Part shown: piece by piece, positions 16,433 to 26,134 of the stretch | Numbering within the stretch: the stretch's first letter is position 1 | How the letters are laid out: the number at the start of each line of letters is the position of its first letter | NCBI RefSeq assembly: GCF_013170825.1 | Contig: NZ_CP033365.1 | Coordinates: 5,034,001 to 5,098,000, forward strand | Direction of reading: 5' to 3' | DNA: 64,000 nucleotides | DNA from: Mesorhizobium sp. NZP2298 | GTDB lineage: Bacteria > Pseudomonadota > Alphaproteobacteria > Rhizobiales > Rhizobiaceae | Notes under the pieces: model-generated | What the model was told of the DNA's origin: nothing | Databases searched by the model: none | The model's input: the letters and a program-made list of their open reading frames with translations, nothing else | Position numbers and translations under genes: made by a program

Positions 16433-17830
16433 GTGAGCACGCCAAAGACCAGAACCGAAACCGATACGTTCGGCCCCATCGAGGTTGCAGCCGACCGCTA
16501 TTGGGGCGCACAGGCGCAGCGCTCCCTGGGGAATTTCAAGATCGGCTGGGAAAAGCAGCCGGCTTCGATCGTGCGCGCGCTCGGCATCGTCAAGCGGGCC
16601 GCGGCGGAAGCCAACATGGAGCTTAAGCGGCTTGATCCGGCGATCGGCAAGGCGATCATCGCGGCCGCGCAAGAGGTCATCGACGGCAAGCTCAACGACC
16701 ATTTCCCGCTGGTGGTCTGGCAGACCGGCTCCGGCACCCAGTCCAACATGAACGCCAACGAGGTGATCTCCAACCGGGCGATCGAGATGCTTGGCGGCGT
16801 GATGGGGTCGAAGAAGCCAGTGCATCCCAACGACCACGTCAATATGAGCCAGTCTTCGAACGACACCTATCCGACGGCCATGCACATTGCCTGCGCCGAG
16901 CGCATCGTGCACGATTTGCTGCCAGCGCTGAAGCACCTGCACAAGGCGCTGGACGCCAAGGCCAAGGCCTTCAATCACATCATCAAGATCGGCCGCACAC
17001 ACACGCAGGATGCCACTCCCCTCACCCTCGGCCAGGAATTTTCCGGCTATGCGGCGCAGGTCGCCTCCTCGATCAAGCGCATCGAAATGACGCTGCCCGG
17101 CCTGCAGGAACTGGCGCAGGGCGGCACCGCCGTCGGCACCGGCCTGAATGCGCCTGTCGGCTTCGCCGAGCGGGTGGCTGATCGCATCGCCGCCATCACC
17201 GGCATCGCCTTCGTCACCGCGCCGAACAAGTTCGAGGCGCTTGCCGCCCACGATTCCATGGTGTTCTCGCACGGCGCCATCAACGCGGCTGCCGCCGCAC
17301 TGTTCAAGATCGCCAACGACATCCGCTTCCTCGGTTCCGGCCCACGCTCTGGGCTTGGCGAATTGTCACTGCCGGAGAACGAGCCTGGCTCTTCGATCAT
17401 GCCCGGCAAGGTCAACCCGACGCAGTGCGAAGCGATGACACAGGTCTGCGTGCAGGTGTTCGGCAACAACGCCGCAGTGACCTTCGCCGGCAGCCAGGGC
17501 CATTTCGAGCTCAATGTCTACAATCCGCTGATGGCCTACAACTTCCTGCAGTCGGTACAGCTCCTCGCCGACGCGTCGGTCTCCTTCACCGACAATTGCG
17601 TCGTCGGCATCGAGGCCCGCGAGGACAACATCAAGGCGGCCCTCGACCGCTCGCTGATGCTGGTGACGGCGCTGGCCCCGACCATCGGCTACGACAACGC
17701 CGCCAAGATCGCCAAGACGGCGCACAAGAAGGGCACCACGCTGCGCGAGGAAGCGCTGGCCACCGGGCTGGTCAGCGAGGCTGACTATGACCGGCTGGTG
17801 CGGCCGGAGGACATGACGCATCCGGGATAA
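16433..17830 (+). CDS. fumC: Class II fumarate hydratase
   Basis: A 465-residue protein matching class II fumarase length. It carries [13 protein letters not shown], the catalytic region [20 protein letters not shown] and the signature [15 protein letters not shown]. It interconverts fumarate and L-malate in the TCA cycle without an iron-sulfur cluster. I start at a GTG (16433) preceded by CGGAGA. The same frame is open farther left, but that part is antisense-like sequence over the SDR gene. Confidence 0.95.
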   Translation: MSTPKTRTETDTFGPIEVAADRYWGAQAQRSLGNFKIGWEKQPASIVRALGIVKRAAAEANMELKRLDPAIGKAIIAAAQEVIDGKLNDHFPLVVWQTGSGTQSNMNANEVISNRAIEMLGGVMGSKKPVHPNDHVNMSQSSNDTYPTAMHIACAERIVHDLLPALKHLHKALDAKAKAFNHIIKIGRTHTQDATPLTLGQEFSGYAAQVASSIKRIEMTLPGLQELAQGGTAVGTGLNAPVGFAERVADRIAAITGIAFVTAPNKFEALAAHDSMVFSHGAINAAAAALFKIANDIRFLGSGPRSGLGELSLPENEPGSSIMPGKVNPTQCEAMTQVCVQVFGNNAAVTFAGSQGHFELNVYNPLMAYNFLQSVQLLADASVSFTDNCVVGIEAREDNIKAALDRSLMLVTALAPTIGYDNAAKIAKTAHKKGTTLREEALATGLVSEADYDRLVRPEDMTHPG

Positions 17831-18006
17831 GGTGTTTTCGGCGGGAGAATTTACTCCCGTCGCCGCGCTGTTCGACACGAATTTCACGCCTACTGCCCGA
17901 TCACGGGAATGTATAGGCTGTGAACAATGTGTCGCCGGATAGGCGGCTTTGGTGAACAGTCGGCATCGTCTATCTCTGGGTCATTCAACCCATTCGGAGA
18001 GCCACC

Positions 18007-18429
18007 ATGTCCATCAACACTTCAGCCGCCGGCGCCGGCGCCGCGTCCAACAGCTCTGTCACCATCCTCCTCGGCCGCATCCTGCTCGCGGTTATTTTCC
18101 TGCTTTCCGGTTTCGGCAAGCTCACCGCCATCTCCGGCACAGCGGCCTATTTCGGCGGCCTCGGCTTGCCGGCGCCAACGGCAACGGCCGTCATCGTCGG
18201 TCTGATCGAACTGCTTGGCGGCCTCGCCGTACTGGTCGGCTTCCAGACCAGGATCGCTGCCTGGGTTCTCGCTGTCTTCACCGTCGCCACCGGTCTGGTC
18301 GCGCACACCGGCTGGGCCGACCAGATGCAGATGATCCAGTTTCTCAAGAACCTCGCCATCACCGGCGGCTTCCTGCTGCTGGCTTCATCGGGCGCCGGCG
18401 CCTACTCCATCGACGCCAAGCGCGGCTAA
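18007..18429 (+). CDS. DoxX-family membrane protein (copy 1)
   Basis: A 140-residue protein with four membrane helices. Diagnostic segments are LGRILLAVIFLLSGFGKL (helix 1), AAYFGGLGLP and LIELLGGLAVLVGFQTRIAA (helices 2-3). DoxX proteins are quinone- or thiol-redox-linked membrane subunits of uncertain function. It follows GGAGAG before the ATG and is followed by a terminator. A second copy of equal length lies 155 bases downstream. Confidence 0.9.
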   Translation: MSINTSAAGAGAASNSSVTILLGRILLAVIFLLSGFGKLTAISGTAAYFGGLGLPAPTATAVIVGLIELLGGLAVLVGFQTRIAAWVLAVFTVATGLVAHTGWADQMQMIQFLKNLAITGGFLLLASSGAGAYSIDAKRG

Positions 18430-18451
18430 TCCTCCTTTCCTTATGTGAAAG

Positions 18452-18482
18452 AAGCGGCTCGGAATTTTCCGCGCCGCTTTTT
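18452..18482 (+). terminator. Terminator between the two DoxX genes
   Basis: Arms AAGCGGC (18452-18458 region) and GCCGCTT (18473-18479) with internal CGG/CCG pairing are followed by five T residues. It separates the two DoxX-type genes into different transcripts. Confidence 0.7.
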
Positions 18483-18583
18483 CGTTGTCTGGAATAACCA
18501 GTTCGGTTTCGGCTCTAGCCTCACAGGCGTAAACTGCGCGGCGCCGGCTCGAGCCCAATCGGGCGCCGGCAAGGGAGGTGGCC

Positions 18584-19006
18584 ATGACCCGCAACGCATT
18601 GCTTCTGGTTTCGCGACTGCTGTTTGCCGTGCTGTTCGTACCGTCCGGCTTCCAGGCCCTCGCCAACATTGCCGGCACGACCAGTTATTTCGCCGGCCTC
18701 GGCCTGCCGCTGCCTCCCCTTGCCGCCTGGGGCACGGGCCTGTTCGAGCTGATCGCCGGATTGCTGGTCCTCGTCGGCTTCCAGACGCGGATCGTGGCGC
18801 TGCTGCTGGCGGCCTTCTGCGTCGTTGCCGGCTTCATCGGCCATTACGGCCAGGGCGCTGACGATGCGACGCTCGCCTTCCTGCACCAGCAGATGCTGAT
18901 GAAGGACATTGCGATCGCGGGTGGCTTCCTGGCGCTGGCCATGGCCGGTGCCGGAGCCTGGTCGGCCGACGGACGCAGTTTCGGCATCGGTGCGGACGCG
19001 ACCTGA
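18584..19006 (+). CDS. DoxX-family membrane protein (copy 2)
   Basis: A 140-residue paralogue of the preceding gene, colinear over its length. Shared segments include GLGLP, the L-I/A-GL-VLVGFQTRI core and GGF-LA-GAGA near the end. It has four predicted membrane helices. I start at the ATG at 18584, five bases after GGGAGG; the GTG six bases earlier overlaps that ribosome site. The pair looks like a tandem duplication that has since diverged. Confidence 0.9.
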   Translation: MTRNALLLVSRLLFAVLFVPSGFQALANIAGTTSYFAGLGLPLPPLAAWGTGLFELIAGLLVLVGFQTRIVALLLAAFCVVAGFIGHYGQGADDATLAFLHQQMLMKDIAIAGGFLALAMAGAGAWSADGRSFGIGADAT

Positions 19007-19027
19007 GCCTCGATCCACCGGAACGCG

Positions 19028-20563
19028 CTATTTGACCGAAACGCTCGGCCCGCCTTCCACTGCCAGCACCAGCCTGCGGTTGGTGATCCGAGCCAGCTGC
19101 GCCAGCCGGCCGGCCGGCCGCTCGCCGTAGAGGTCCGAGAGCGAGGCCGGCAACACCAGCGCCAGCACGCCATTGGCGCGCTGCTCCCATTTCAGCCTGG
19201 GCATGATGCCGGGCATCGAGGCCGTCAGCAGATAGACGACGCGCATCATCGCCGCCAGCACCCGGGCACGCTCGAGGTAGCGCGGCGTCGCCAGCGCCTT
19301 GATTTCCGGCGCGATGGATTCGTTGAAGATGCCGTCGTGACGATAGGCGTTGGCCAGTGCCAGGAAGGCACGGCCCGGATGGTCGACGCCGAAGAAAGAG
19401 GCATGGGCAATGATGTTGAGCGATTGCCTGCCGCGATACTCGGGATGCGCGCGCCAGCCGATATCGGCCAGCAGTGCGGCGGCATGGCGGTAGCGCGCCT
19501 CATCCTCGGTCTCGTCGATGCCGAAGGCAGCGAAGGATTTGGCCGTCCAGTCGACCAGTTCATGCGCATGGGTGACCGAGCGCGAACGCAACCGGGCGAG
19601 CTCCTCGGACGCCGAAATCAACGGATCCGCCTTCTGCTCCGCCTCGTCGAGCAACGAATATAGGAAGCCTTCGCGCACACCGAGCGCCGAGACGATGATC
19701 TTCGACGGCTGCATCGCCGCCATGATCTCCTGCAGGACGATGGCGCCGTAGGGCAGCAGCGAACGGCGGTTCTTCGAGACGCCTTCGATCCCCTTGACCT
19801 TCTCGATCTCGGCTTTGCCCACCTGCTTGAGAAAGTTCGCCGCACTGTCGGCTGATATCTCGTAATGGTGCATGACGCCGAGCGGGTAGTTCGTCATCTC
19901 CATGTGCAGCCGGGCCAGGTTTCGCCAGGTGCCGCCGACGGCGTAAAAAGGCCGGCCCTGCCCGCCCTTCAGCAGCTTGGCCCGCGCAAGCTCTTCGCGC
20001 GCGATCTTCTGCGCCTGAGTGAGCGAGTTTTTTGCCATGTCCTGCAGGCGCAGGCCACCGAGCGGCAGCGTTATGCCGTCACCGATCGCCTCGCCACTGA
20101 CGTCGACCAGTTCGAGGCTGCCGCCGCCCAGATCGCCGGCGATGCCATTGGCCGGATGGAAGCCGGAAATGACGCCGAGCGCCGAATAATAAGCTTCCTG
20201 GCGCCCGCTGATCACCCGGATCTCGGTCTTGAGCACGTCCTCGGCCCGATGGATGAAATCGGGACCGTTGATCGCCTCGCGCGCGGCGGCGGTGGCCAAG
20301 ACATACATATGCTCGGCGCCGGCCTGGTCGGACAGCGCGCGAAAGCGGCGGAACTCCTCCATCGAGCGCGTCACCGCCTCGGGGTCGAGTTTGCCGGTCG
20401 AGACGATGCCGCGGCCAAGACCGGCCAGCATCTTTTCGTTGAACAGCATGGTCGGCGAGCGCGCCAGCCCTTCATAGACAACGAGGCGGATCGAATTCGA
20501 CCCGATGTCGATGATGGACAGCGGTCGGCGATCCTGCAGCCGGCCCTGGGAATCAGACAGCAT
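19028..20563 (-). CDS. ppx: Exopolyphosphatase, Ppx/GppA family
   Basis: A 511-residue protein. The N-terminal actin-like ATPase fold starts with SIIDIGSNSIRLVVYEG, followed by GDLGGGSLELVDVSG and the substrate region LPLGGLRLQDM. The C-terminal half (about residues 310-500) is the HD-like helical extension. It removes terminal phosphate from polyphosphate or converts pppGpp to ppGpp. Its ATG overlaps the ppk stop by one base (TGATG), so polyphosphate synthesis and degradation are translationally coupled. Confidence 0.93.
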   Translation of the reverse strand: MLSDSQGRLQDRRPLSIIDIGSNSIRLVVYEGLARSPTMLFNEKMLAGLGRGIVSTGKLDPEAVTRSMEEFRRFRALSDQAGAEHMYVLATAAAREAINGPDFIHRAEDVLKTEIRVISGRQEAYYSALGVISGFHPANGIAGDLGGGSLELVDVSGEAIGDGITLPLGGLRLQDMAKNSLTQAQKIAREELARAKLLKGGQGRPFYAVGGTWRNLARLHMEMTNYPLGVMHHYEISADSAANFLKQVGKAEIEKVKGIEGVSKNRRSLLPYGAIVLQEIMAAMQPSKIIVSALGVREGFLYSLLDEAEQKADPLISASEELARLRSRSVTHAHELVDWTAKSFAAFGIDETEDEARYRHAAALLADIGWRAHPEYRGRQSLNIIAHASFFGVDHPGRAFLALANAYRHDGIFNESIAPEIKALATPRYLERARVLAAMMRVVYLLTASMPGIMPRLKWEQRANGVLALVLPASLSDLYGERPAGRLAQLARITNRRLVLAVEGGPSVSVK

Positions 20564-22764
20564 CAGGTGGACGCTGCGGCGTTCTTCTTGCGGCGCTTGA
20601 ACTGCGCGATGCGCCTGGGCGCATGCGACTTCAGCGCGTCACCCCGTCCGGACAGGCTCGGATTGGTCATGAAATATTCCTGCGCGTTGAACGGTTCCTC
20701 GCCCTCCTCCAGCACCACGCGCCGGGAGGTTCCATCAGCCAATACGTCGAAACTTTGCTGATTGTCCATGATATTGCCAAGCATGATCTGGCCGAGCACC
20801 TGTTCATGCACAGTTGGATTGGTGATCGGCACCATGGTCTCGACGCGACGATCGAGATTGCGCGGCATCAGGTCGGCCGAGGAAATGTAGACGATCGCCT
20901 CGTCCGACGGCAGGCCATGGCCGTTACCGAAGCAGTAGATACGGCTGTGCTCGAGGAAGCGGCCGACGATCGATTTGACCCTGATGTTTTCCGACAGGCC
21001 CGGCACCTGTGGCCGCAGGCAGCAGATGCCGCGCACGACGAGGTCGATCTCGACACCGGCGCGGCTGGCATCATAGAGGGCGTCGATGATGATCGGGTCG
21101 ACAAGCGCGTTCATCTTCATCCAGATGCGCGCCGGCCTGCCCTCCAGTGCATGGGCGACTTCGTCGGAAATGTGCTGCAGGATGCGGTTCCGCAGCGTGA
21201 ACGGCGAGATCGCCAGCCGCATTTCGGCGGTCGGCTCGGCATAGCCGGTGATGAAATTGAACAGCTGCGCGACGTCGCGGGCAATCGTCGGGTCAGTGGT
21301 GAAGAAGGACAGGTCGGTGTAGATGCGCGCGGTGACCGGATGATAGTTTCCGGTGCCAAGATGCACGTAATTGCGTAGCTTGCCATCCTCGCGCCGCACC
21401 ACCAGCGACATCTTGGCATGGGTCTTAAGTTCGAGGAAACCGAACACGACCTGCACGCCGGCGCGCTCCAGGTCGCGCGCCCAGCGGATATTGGCTTCCT
21501 CGTCGAAGCGCGCCTTGAGCTCGACCAGTGCGGTCACCGACTTGCCGGCCTCGGCCGCGTCGACCAGCGCGCGCACGATCGGGCTGTCGTTGGAGGTGCG
21601 GTAAAGCGTCTGCTTGATCGCCACCACTTCGGGGTCGGCCATTGCCTGGCGCAGGAACTGCACCACCACGTCGAAGGATTCGTAGGGGTGGTGGACGATG
21701 ATGTCCTTCTCGCGGATAGCGGCAAAGCAATCGCCGCCATGCTCGCGGATGCGCTCGGGAAAGCGCGGATTGTAGGGTGTGAATTTGAGGTCGTCACGGG
21801 GCACGGCGACGATCTCCGAGATCTGGCTGAGCGCCAGCGGTCCGGTCAGGACGCTGATGCGGCTCGATGACACGCCGAGTTCGCTGGCCACGAAATCGCG
21901 CAATTCGCCAGGCATCAGCTTGTCGAATTCGATGCGGATCACCGATCCGCGACGGCGGCGCTTCAGCGCGGTCTCGAACAGGCGTACCAGATCTTCCGAT
22001 TCTTCCTCGACCTCGATATCGCTGTCGCGGATGATGCGGAAGGTGCCTGAGCCCTTGACCTCGTAGCCGGGGAACAGCTTGCCGATATAGAGCCCGACCG
22101 CCTCTTCCAGCGGGATGAAGCGGACATGGTGCTTGCGATCCGGAAGACGGATGAAGCGCTTCAGCGCCACTGGCAGGCGCAGGAGCGCGCTCATTTCCTC
22201 GCCGTTCTTGCGATGGCGAAGCTGCAGCGCCATCGAGAAGCCGAGATTGGGAATGAACGGGAACGGATGCGCCGGGTCGATCGACAGCGGGGTGAGCACC
22301 GGAAACACCTGGTCCTGGAAATGCTCTTCCAACCAGATCTTCTCGTCCTTGGTCAGAGCGTCGCGGGTGATGGTCTCGATGCCTTCCTTGTTGAGCAGCA
22401 CAGTCAGCGCCGAAAGGCTCTTCTGCTGGTCTTCCTGCAGCCGTTCGACCTCGCGCAGCAGTTGTTCGAGCTGCTGTTCGGGAGTGCGGCCATCAGGGCT
22501 CTTCAGCACGATGCCCTCGCGGACCTGGCCGGCGAGGCCTGCGACCCGCACCATGAAGAATTCGTCGAGATTGGCAGCCGAGATCGAGAGGAAACGAACG
22601 CGCTCCAGCAGCGGATGATGGGTGTTCAGCGATTCCTCGAGCACGCGGCGATTGAACTGCAGCCATGAAAACTCGCGATTGACGAAACGATCGGGATTGC
22701 CGCCTTCCGGGCTCGCCGCTTCGACATTGATGAATTCGCTCTGCACCGGCTTCAGTTCGTTCAT
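20563..22764 (-). CDS. ppk: Polyphosphate kinase 1
   Basis: A 733-residue protein matching Ppk1. [20 protein letters not shown] is the N-terminal domain signature. The central region has the catalytic His segment [13 protein letters not shown], and [19 protein letters not shown] and [20 protein letters not shown] lie in the phospholipase-D-like C-terminal domains. It makes polyphosphate from ATP reversibly at the inner membrane. The start at 22764 follows CAGGAACC. It is the first gene of a ppk-ppx operon. Confidence 0.95.
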   Translation of the reverse strand: MNELKPVQSEFINVEAASPEGGNPDRFVNREFSWLQFNRRVLEESLNTHHPLLERVRFLSISAANLDEFFMVRVAGLAGQVREGIVLKSPDGRTPEQQLEQLLREVERLQEDQQKSLSALTVLLNKEGIETITRDALTKDEKIWLEEHFQDQVFPVLTPLSIDPAHPFPFIPNLGFSMALQLRHRKNGEEMSALLRLPVALKRFIRLPDRKHHVRFIPLEEAVGLYIGKLFPGYEVKGSGTFRIIRDSDIEVEEESEDLVRLFETALKRRRRGSVIRIEFDKLMPGELRDFVASELGVSSSRISVLTGPLALSQISEIVAVPRDDLKFTPYNPRFPERIREHGGDCFAAIREKDIIVHHPYESFDVVVQFLRQAMADPEVVAIKQTLYRTSNDSPIVRALVDAAEAGKSVTALVELKARFDEEANIRWARDLERAGVQVVFGFLELKTHAKMSLVVRREDGKLRNYVHLGTGNYHPVTARIYTDLSFFTTDPTIARDVAQLFNFITGYAEPTAEMRLAISPFTLRNRILQHISDEVAHALEGRPARIWMKMNALVDPIIIDALYDASRAGVEIDLVVRGICCLRPQVPGLSENIRVKSIVGRFLEHSRIYCFGNGHGLPSDEAIVYISSADLMPRNLDRRVETMVPITNPTVHEQVLGQIMLGNIMDNQQSFDVLADGTSRRVVLEEGEEPFNAQEYFMTNPSLSGRGDALKSHAPRRIAQFKRRKKNAAAST

Positions 22765-22907
22765 GGTTCCTGCTCTTTCCACCGCTCAGCCGGTTAACCG
22801 GCTTAACTTATCCTCTGACAGGCTTTTGCGACAGTTTCATTTCATCGATCTTGCAAAGAGACCTGTTATGATCCAGATGCATGCGAGACTGCGTTAAGGA
22901 GACGACG

Positions 22908-23153
22908 ATGGCAGGCGGTTCCATTCCCCATTTCCAGAACGATGCGGGCCATCCGGCGATTGACATCGGCGTCAGGGAATTCATGTGCACGGGCGCCAAC
23001 CCGCCTTTCGATCACCCGCATGTGTTTCTCGACATGGGCGACGACAATGAGAAGGTCTGCCCCTATTGCTCGACGCTCTACCGCTATTCGCCAAAGCTGA
23101 AGGCGACGGAAACGCTACCTGCCGGCTGCCTCTACATCGACCAAGCCGCCTGA
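22908..23153 (+). CDS. Zinc-finger domain protein (CHCC type)
   Basis: An 81-residue protein with the CHCC zinc finger: a Cys in EFMCTGANPP, a His in DHPHVFLDMG, then KVCPYCSTLYRY. This matches the small alphaproteobacterial homologue of the mitochondrial complex I NDUFS6 C-terminal domain, so an accessory role with NADH dehydrogenase is plausible. The ribosome site is AAGGAGA. It lies 19 bases before the FAD monooxygenase gene and may be co-transcribed with it. Confidence 0.88.
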   Translation: MAGGSIPHFQNDAGHPAIDIGVREFMCTGANPPFDHPHVFLDMGDDNEKVCPYCSTLYRYSPKLKATETLPAGCLYIDQAA

Positions 23154-23172
23154 TTCCTTCGCGACGGACCTG

Positions 23173-24411
23173 ATGGAAGACACGCGCTCCCGGCAAATCG
23201 TCATCGCCGGAGCGGGCGTCGCCGGGCTGACCTCGGCACTTGCTTTTGCTAGACGCGGCTATCCCGTGCAGGTGTTCGAGCAAGCGCCGCGCCTGGAAGC
23301 TGTGGGGGCCGGCCTCCAGCTTTCCCCCAACGCGACACGCATTCTGCGTGACCTCGGCGTACTCGACCGGCTGTTGCCGGCGGCGGTGCGGCCGGAGGCC
23401 GTGGTGCTGAAGGATGCGAGGACGTTGCGGGCATTGGCGCATGTGCCGTTGGGGCAGTCGGGTGAAGACCATTGGGGCGCTCCCTATCTCGTCGCGCACC
23501 GGGCCGACCTGCAGAGCGCGCTGATGGCGCGTGTTGCCGAGATGCCTGATATCCATCTCACCCTCGGGGCGCGTGTCCAAAGAATTGCGACTGGCAGCCA
23601 TGGTGTCAGGGCGACCGTCGAGATCGGCGGCAAGACGGCGGAAGAACAAGGCTCCTTGCTGGTCGGCGCCGATGGCGTCTGGTCTTCTGTGCGCGGGCTT
23701 GTCGACGCAAAAAGGATGGCATCGCCAAGAAACCGTTTTTCGGGAGAGTTGGCCTGGCGCACCACCGTCGCTTCCGACAGCAGAGCCGGGCAGGCCTTCG
23801 CCGCGATCGGCGCAGCCGATTGCGTCACGACTTTCCTGCATCCGGGTTTCCACATGGTCGCTTATCCGGTCAGCAAGGGCGACGCATTCAACCTCGTCGC
23901 CTTCACCAAAGGCGAGCGCATTGCCGAGGGCTGGTCCGGCCATGCCGATCCCGGCATCCTCGCCGCCGCCATGCGCGGCACCGCGCCAGGGCTTGTGCAG
24001 CTGGTGGAAATGGCCGGCCCGTGGCTGACCTGGCCGTTGCATACCGTCGAACAGAAACAGCCCTGGACAACGCCGGCCGGCATTGCGCTGATCGGCGATG
24101 CCGCGCATGCGATGACGCCATTCGCGGCACAGGGCGCGGCGATGGCGATCGAGGATGCCGCGACGCTTGCCACTCTGGTCGCCGACTTCCCCGCCGATCC
24201 GCGACAGAGCCTGAGCATCTGGGAGAATCTGCGGCGGCCGCGCCTGGAGAAGGTGCTTAGACGCGGTGCGTTCAACCGGCTTGCCTGGCACGCCCGAGGC
24301 CCGGTGGCGCTGGCCCGCAACCTGGTGCTGGCGACGCGGCCGGCGCAGAAGCTCGCGGCCGATCTCGACTGGCTTTATGGCTGGGAGGAACCGAAGGTCG
24401 TCAGGCGGTAG
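23173..24411 (+). CDS. FAD-dependent monooxygenase
   Basis: A 412-residue flavoprotein hydroxylase. The Rossmann motif IAGAGVAGLTSALAFARRG is at the N-terminus. The FAD/NADPH segment includes LLVGADGVWSSVR, and the second FAD motif is IALIGDAAHAMTPFAAQG. Overall layout matches salicylate or 3-hydroxybenzoate 6-hydroxylases and UbiH-like enzymes. It inserts one oxygen atom into an aromatic substrate; which one is unknown. It follows the zinc-finger gene closely. Confidence 0.88.
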   Translation: MEDTRSRQIVIAGAGVAGLTSALAFARRGYPVQVFEQAPRLEAVGAGLQLSPNATRILRDLGVLDRLLPAAVRPEAVVLKDARTLRALAHVPLGQSGEDHWGAPYLVAHRADLQSALMARVAEMPDIHLTLGARVQRIATGSHGVRATVEIGGKTAEEQGSLLVGADGVWSSVRGLVDAKRMASPRNRFSGELAWRTTVASDSRAGQAFAAIGAADCVTTFLHPGFHMVAYPVSKGDAFNLVAFTKGERIAEGWSGHADPGILAAAMRGTAPGLVQLVEMAGPWLTWPLHTVEQKQPWTTPAGIALIGDAAHAMTPFAAQGAAMAIEDAATLATLVADFPADPRQSLSIWENLRRPRLEKVLRRGAFNRLAWHARGPVALARNLVLATRPAQKLAADLDWLYGWEEPKVVRR

Positions 24412-24447
24412 GACGTCGAGACAAGTCAGCCCGATAGGTTGTCGGGA

Positions 24448-24540
24448 CAGCACCTCCCTCTGTCCTGCCGGACATCTCCCCCACTGGGGGGATTTTGGCG
24501 GCTTTGGCGCCGGCGTCATCTTGGAAACGTTGCCGAGTCT
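24448..24540. repeat. Candidate dispersed intergenic repeat
   Basis: Contains CTCTGTCCTGCCGGACATC and a CCCCC-ACT-GGGGG hairpin, a combination I recall as common between genes in Mesorhizobium. It fills the gap between two convergent genes and extends slightly into the 3' end of the leftward gene. Copy number cannot be checked within this window. Confidence 0.5.
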
Positions 24541-25205
24541 CAATTATACAACCGCATCGACCACCCCAGCGACACCGGCAGCGGGTTCCACCAGCCGGTC
24601 CGCAGGCCAGCGGTACGCAGAGCGGCAGCGGTCCAGGTGTTGCATCCGACCAGCGCGTTGAAATGGCCGTTGGCTTCGAAAAAGCCGTCGAATTTTGAAT
24701 AAGCGGCGTTCTGGACATGGATCGGACCGTTCAGTCCCTGCTGGAAACTGGCCTGGATGAAATCGAGCAACGCCGCGAACCGCTTCCCGTCAATGTCGAA
24801 GCCCGCGACATCCGGGTGTGGTTCGGCGATGGCGCCGGCGACATCGACATGCATCACCGAGGCATCGAGGGTCAGCGCCTTCATCACCGGACCGGCTTTG
24901 AGTTCGGACCAGGTCGGTGTTTCCAGATAGAAGGCGCGGCCTCCCCAGCCGAAGACGATGTAGCGCACCTCCGGACTATCGGCCGGGATGCCGGCTTCGA
25001 CCAGAAAATGAAAGCGCTGACGCACGGCATCGTCCACCGGGATGGCAATGTCGGTATGGATCGGATTCTTCAGCACCAATATGTGCCGCATGCCCTCGCC
25101 CGCGGATGCTGCCGGCCAGAGCGGGCGCGGCACCAGCGTGCCGAGGGCCGCTGCAAGCACGATCACGGCGAGCGACATGGAAAGGAAACGCAGGACTTTT
25201 CTCAT
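24540..25205 (-). CDS. DUF2459/TIGR02117-like protein
   Basis: About 221 residues from the ATG at 25205; in-frame upstream starts (for example 25238) are possible, since none has a strong ribosome site. A single N-terminal membrane helix (LSMSLAVIVLAAALGTLV) precedes a periplasmic domain. The domain has HTDIAIPVD, YIVFGWGGRAFYLETPTW, and NALVGCNTWTAAALRTAGL with a Cys. This matches the DUF2459 pattern, related to peptidase- or NlpC-like folds but of unknown function. A terminator separates it from the aap operon. Confidence 0.75.
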   Translation of the reverse strand: MRKVLRFLSMSLAVIVLAAALGTLVPRPLWPAASAGEGMRHILVLKNPIHTDIAIPVDDAVRQRFHFLVEAGIPADSPEVRYIVFGWGGRAFYLETPTWSELKAGPVMKALTLDASVMHVDVAGAIAEPHPDVAGFDIDGKRFAALLDFIQASFQQGLNGPIHVQNAAYSKFDGFFEANGHFNALVGCNTWTAAALRTAGLRTGWWNPLPVSLGWSMRLYN

Positions 25206-25255
25206 CGATGACGCCCGCTGCTCTGCCGCCAATCGCATCAGCCGACCCATAACAA

Positions 25256-25286
25256 AAGAGCCCGGCCGCATTACGGCCGGGCTCTT
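25256..25286 (-). terminator. Terminator of the aap operon
   Basis: Perfect 13-bp arms AAGAGCCCGGCCG (25256-25268) and CGGCCGGGCTCTT (25274-25286) around a 5-base loop. Read leftward the stem runs straight into TTTTGTT. It lies 20 bases past the aapP stop. Confidence 0.88.
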
Positions 25287-25305
25287 GCGCTCGGTGTGAA
25301 ACCGG

Positions 25306-26109
25306 TCAGTGCAGGATCTGCGACAGGAACAGTTTCGTGCGCTCATGGCGCGGATGGTCGAAGAATTCGGCCGGCGTGTTCTGCTCGACGATCTGGCCCT
25401 GATCCATGAAGATCACCCGGTTGGCGACCTTGCGGGCAAAGCCCATTTCGTGGGTGACACACAGCATGGTCATGCCTTCCTCGGCGAGCCCCACCATGGT
25501 CTCCAGAACTTCCTTGATCATTTCCGGGTCGAGCGCCGAGGTCGGCTCGTCGAACAGCATGATGCGCGGGTTCATGCACAGCGAACGCGCGATCGCCACA
25601 CGCTGCTGCTGGCCGCCTGAAAGCTGTCCCGGATACTTGTTGGCCTGCTCCGGGATTTTCACGCGCTTGAGGAAATGCATGGCGATTTCCTCGGCCTGCT
25701 TCTTGGGCGTCTTGCGCACCCAGATCGGCGCCAGCGTGCAGTTTTCCAGGATGGTCAGATGCGGGAACAGGTTGAAGTGCTGGAACACCATGCCGACCTC
25801 GCGACGCACCTCGTCGATCTTCTTCAGATCATTGGTGAGTTCCTTGCCGTCGACGATGATCTTGCCCTTTTGGTGCTCCTCCAGCCGGTTGATGCAGCGG
25901 ATCATGGTCGACTTGCCGGAGCCCGAGGGCCCGCAGATGACGATGCGCTCGCCGCGCATCACCTTCAGATTGATGTCCTTCAGCACATGGAATTCGCCAT
26001 ACCATTTGTGCATGGCGATGATGTCGATGGCGACATCTGTGGTCGAGATGTGCATCTTGGCGGCGTTGACCTTGATCTCTTCCGCGCTGACGGCATTTTC
26101 GGTGGCCAT
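25306..26109 (-). CDS. aapP: General L-amino acid ABC transporter ATPase
   Basis: A 267-residue ATPase. Walker [10 protein letters not shown]-loop FQHFNLFPH, signature LSGGQQQR, Walker [14 protein letters not shown] and switch His in VTHEMG are all present, in the polar amino acid (GlnQ/HisP) subgroup. The start at 26109 follows AAGGGAA and matches the family length. It powers the AapQM permease and is the last gene of the aapJQMP operon. Confidence 0.95.
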   Translation of the reverse strand: MATENAVSAEEIKVNAAKMHISTTDVAIDIIAMHKWYGEFHVLKDINLKVMRGERIVICGPSGSGKSTMIRCINRLEEHQKGKIIVDGKELTNDLKKIDEVRREVGMVFQHFNLFPHLTILENCTLAPIWVRKTPKKQAEEIAMHFLKRVKIPEQANKYPGQLSGGQQQRVAIARSLCMNPRIMLFDEPTSALDPEMIKEVLETMVGLAEEGMTMLCVTHEMGFARKVANRVIFMDQGQIVEQNTPAEFFDHPRHERTKLFLSQILH

Positions 26110-26134
26110 TGACAGGGTTCCCTTGGTCTTTCGT

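Noticed and set aside
15432..16511. Long N-terminal extension of the GT90-like frame
   Set aside because: It runs antisense through the SDR and has no membrane or catalytic features.
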